From Rhizophagus sp. LPA8_4_AMF (taxonomy: Eukaryota > Glomeromycota > Glomeromycetes > Glomerales > Glomeraceae): a stretch of DNA of 21,006 bases. The stretch lies in contig JADRCO010001242.1 in NCBI GenBank assembly GCA_021464525.1, positions 1 to 21,006 of the forward strand. The letters are read 5' to 3'. How positions within the stretch are numbered: position 1 is the stretch's first letter; the number at the start of each line of letters is the position of its first letter. Of the stretch, positions 19,265-21,006 are shown piece by piece. Under the pieces are notes generated by a model. The model had not been told where the DNA came from and searched no databases. It saw only the letters and a list, made by a program, of their open reading frames with translations. Position numbers and translations under genes: made by a program.

Positions 19265-19702
19265 TTTTAAAAATCAAATTAAAGTTTGAACTCAAAAGAG
19301 TATAAGGTTTAATTGCGGTCCATATTTAAATAATGATTAGTAATACAAAAAAAAGCTAGTACAAAACTGGCAGGCGTCCCGACGTCACGTGATCGATTTT
19401 CATTTGCGTTACATACCTTGCATAATAAATAAATTATTTAATACATTGAACAATTACAACAATTTATTTATTAAATTAATACAGTAAGTGCGTTATAATA
19501 CAGTAGAACAATCTATATAATTAAATACAAATTTAGTATAACTAGGATTTTAAAAATCATATAAAAATCTTTAATCTATAATAATCATTGTATCACTAAT
19601 TCACTGTTAATCCCTGTTTATAATATAAATGAAAATCTCAATTAAAAAAAGGATAGAAGTATTGATTTAAGTTGTTTTAAAAAATTGACACTGATGATAA
19701 GT
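19265..19702. other. Promoter side of BTB gene and spacer
   Basis: The first 130 bp carry the leader and shared promoter words of the 497-aa BTB gene. The rest is AT-rich with no gene. The last eight bases (19695-19702) are the target duplication of the adjacent hAT-type element. Confidence 0.5.
19357..19391 (-). promoter_or_regulatory. Shared upstream block: CACGTG plus AGTTTTGTACTA
   Basis: Minus strand: CACGTG (19386-19391, within TCACGTGACGTC) then AGTTTTGTACTA (19357-19368), about 93-127 bp upstream of the start. It matches the arrangement upstream of the 473-aa BTB gene, with a spacer of 17 instead of 9 bp. Nearer the start both genes also keep CAATTAA-ACCTT and GATTTTT-AAA-ATGACTTC. 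Confidence 0.5.
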
Positions 19703-20514
19703 TAGGGATTGGAATTGATTCTACCAAAATCGAATTAATCAAAATCGAATCAAATCTATTCGATTCGATTAATCAAAATTAAAAATCAAATCCAAATAAA
19801 TTAATTTTTTTAAATTATGGTGTATCAAAAATAATCTCACTATTCCTATAACTGCAAAAAAATTCTCATCGGAATTATCAGAAATGCTTATAAAATTGAT
19901 CAACATTGGTTGTGCGTAGATCAAATTTTTTTAATACATTGCCATCTAATAATAATATAAACAAGGCTTATTACATGTTAATTTATGAGTAGAATAAGTT
20001 TCCCTTGGGTCAAAAATGCTGTTGTTAAAAAAATTTTTGGAAAAAACGTAAAGTTTGATTTCATAAATAAAATGCTGGCCAAAATTATAATTTTCGGCCA
20101 GAATTAAGTGGTATTATTAATAATCATGTTATGTAATCAAATATGTAATATTTTTGTAAACTAGTAAATAAAATTTAAAAAAAAACCACTTTATAGCATG
20201 ATTAATATTGAAAATGATGCTTTTATAAAAAAAATCAAAAAACTTTTTTATCCATTTTTATTTAAACATCAAATATAACTTTTTATTGAAAATGTTTTTA
20301 AATTCACTTAAAATATTGTGCCACAAGATCAAAAAATCACTGTGCAACAAAACATTTAAAACAAAACTTGATTTGTACTGTTATATAAATTCAATTAGAT
20401 TTGATTAATCGAATCATCAAATTGAATTGTCAAATCGAATCTTAGAAATGATTTAATCAAATCTTAAATCGATTCTCGAGATTTAATTTTCAATTGAATT
20501 GATTCCAATCCCTA
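19703..20514. mobile_element. Non-autonomous hAT-type element, 812 bp
   Basis: The ends TAGGGATTGGAATTGATTC (19703-19721) and, reversed at the right end (20496-20514), TAGGGATTGGAATCAATTC match at 17 of 19 positions. Both sides are flanked by the identical 8-mer TGATAAGT (19695-19702 and 20515-20522). Ends starting TAGGG with an 8-bp target duplication are the hAT signature. Just inside both ends lie clusters of ATTCGATT/AATCGAAT words in both orientations, like the subterminal transposase-binding repeats of hAT elements. The AT-rich centre has no transposase frame, so the element is non-autonomous. Confidence 0.88.
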
Positions 20515-20522
20515 TGATAAGT

Positions 20523-20686
20523 ATTCAGTTGCTACTATAATTTATAAAAATAGTGATTATAGCATAAACTTAAACTTTGCAATTCTATTTACTTAAAATT
20601 ATAAAAATACATATTTAAATATTTCTCATATAATAACTGATAATAATTCTAACAAATAAAAATAACAATAAATAACAACAAAATTA
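20523..20686. other. Short AT-rich spacer
   Basis: No gene seen. It is downstream of the kinase stop and probably includes its 3' UTR; AATAAA-like words on the minus strand are common. Confidence 0.4.
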
Positions 20687-21006
20687 TTAATTTAAAATCA
20701 TACAATCAAAACATTTGACAGTCTCATTTTGAGCTAAAATTTCAGTAAGTTTACAACTTTTGTAATATGCTTGTGAATGAGATTCTATAATAAAAATATT
20801 TGTTTGTGTTTGTACTAAAGCTTCATTTGCTTTTACAAATTCAAACATATCATCTTTTAATTGATTATCAACCTCAGATACTTTAAATCTGTAATTTCCA
20901 TCCTTATTTACTCTATAGTATTCATTAATACATCTAATCCATTCAGAAATCATATTTTCAAGCATTATTATAGTTGGTCTATTGGAAGGATCTGAATCCC
21001 AACATT
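20687..21006 (-). CDS. Protein kinase C-terminal end, partial
   Basis: The gene runs off the right edge, and 106 codons including the stop are present. The first residues, CWDSDPSNRPTIIMLENMIS, are the end of a protein-kinase catalytic domain: a Cys-Trp, then the P-x-N/x-R-P of subdomain XI, whose Arg pairs with the APE Glu in the kinase fold. A tail of about 85 residues follows (EWIRCINEYYRVNKDGNYRF, AYYKSCKLTEILAQNE), of the type seen on the expanded TKL-like kinases of Rhizophagus. The ATG at 20965 is an internal Met, not the start. Catalytic HRD/DFG residues lie outside the window, so activity cannot be judged. Confidence 0.85.
   Translation of the reverse strand, partial: CWDSDPSNRPTIIMLENMISEWIRCINEYYRVNKDGNYRFKVSEVDNQLKDDMFEFVKANEALVQTQTNIFIIESHSQAYYKSCKLTEILAQNETVKCFDCMILN

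Noticed and set aside
1-21006. tRNA genes, rRNA, CRISPR arrays
   Set aside because: No T-loop GGTTCRANNCC context with a matching acceptor stem, no GC-rich rRNA blocks and no regularly spaced identical repeats were seen. The GGTTCGAATGG near 14529 lies in the BTB pseudogene.

Overview
The window looks like nuclear DNA of an arbuscular-mycorrhizal fungus, most likely Rhizophagus irregularis or a close relative. This is inference from base composition and gene content, not from a search. The DNA is extremely AT-rich, with long A/T homopolymer runs and short GT-AG introns of about 70-85 bp. The genes belong to families known to be greatly expanded in that lineage: F-box/LRR-like proteins, BTB-BACK-TLDc proteins and a protein kinase. 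Transposon debris lies between them. I see no prokaryotic features, rRNA, tRNA or CRISPR.

Layout. At 1-3200 there is no intact gene, only a broken RNase H-like retroelement tail (697-1372) and a short non-autonomous hAT-type element with a perfect 8-bp target-site duplication (1429-1642). At 3359-5149 (+) lies an intact F-box gene with its leader. A clear paralogue sits in opposite orientation at 11245-12996 (-). The two share the whole coding region and about 240-290 bp of upstream DNA. Between them are AT-rich spacer (5150-7260), a decayed intron-containing transposase-like gene on the minus strand (7261-9475), and a decayed array of about 130-bp repeats (about 9600-11070) whose cleanest units read as lysine/arginine-rich exon-like blocks.

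From 13430 to 19264 a minus-strand cluster holds three BTB-BACK-TLDc copies. One is a pseudogene (13430-14552). Two are intact two-exon genes (14992-16489 and 17690-19264) with the intron at the same codon and phase. A 27-bp scrap of a further copy lies at 16856-16882, directly beside an oddly CpG-rich patch. The two intact genes share promoter-proximal sequence including a CACGTG palindrome. A second hAT-type non-autonomous element (812 bp, perfect 8-bp duplication) lies at 19703-20514. The window ends inside the C-terminal tail of a protein kinase (20687-21006, -).

The genes do not form one pathway. F-box proteins (SCF adaptors) and BTB-BACK proteins (Cul3 adaptors) both usually supply substrates to ubiquitin ligases. 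The region is best read as a birth-and-death zone where such adaptor families duplicate, diverge and decay amid transposons. The strongest observations are the two hAT-type elements, the shared upstream blocks of both paralogue pairs, and the degenerate array of basic repeat exons.
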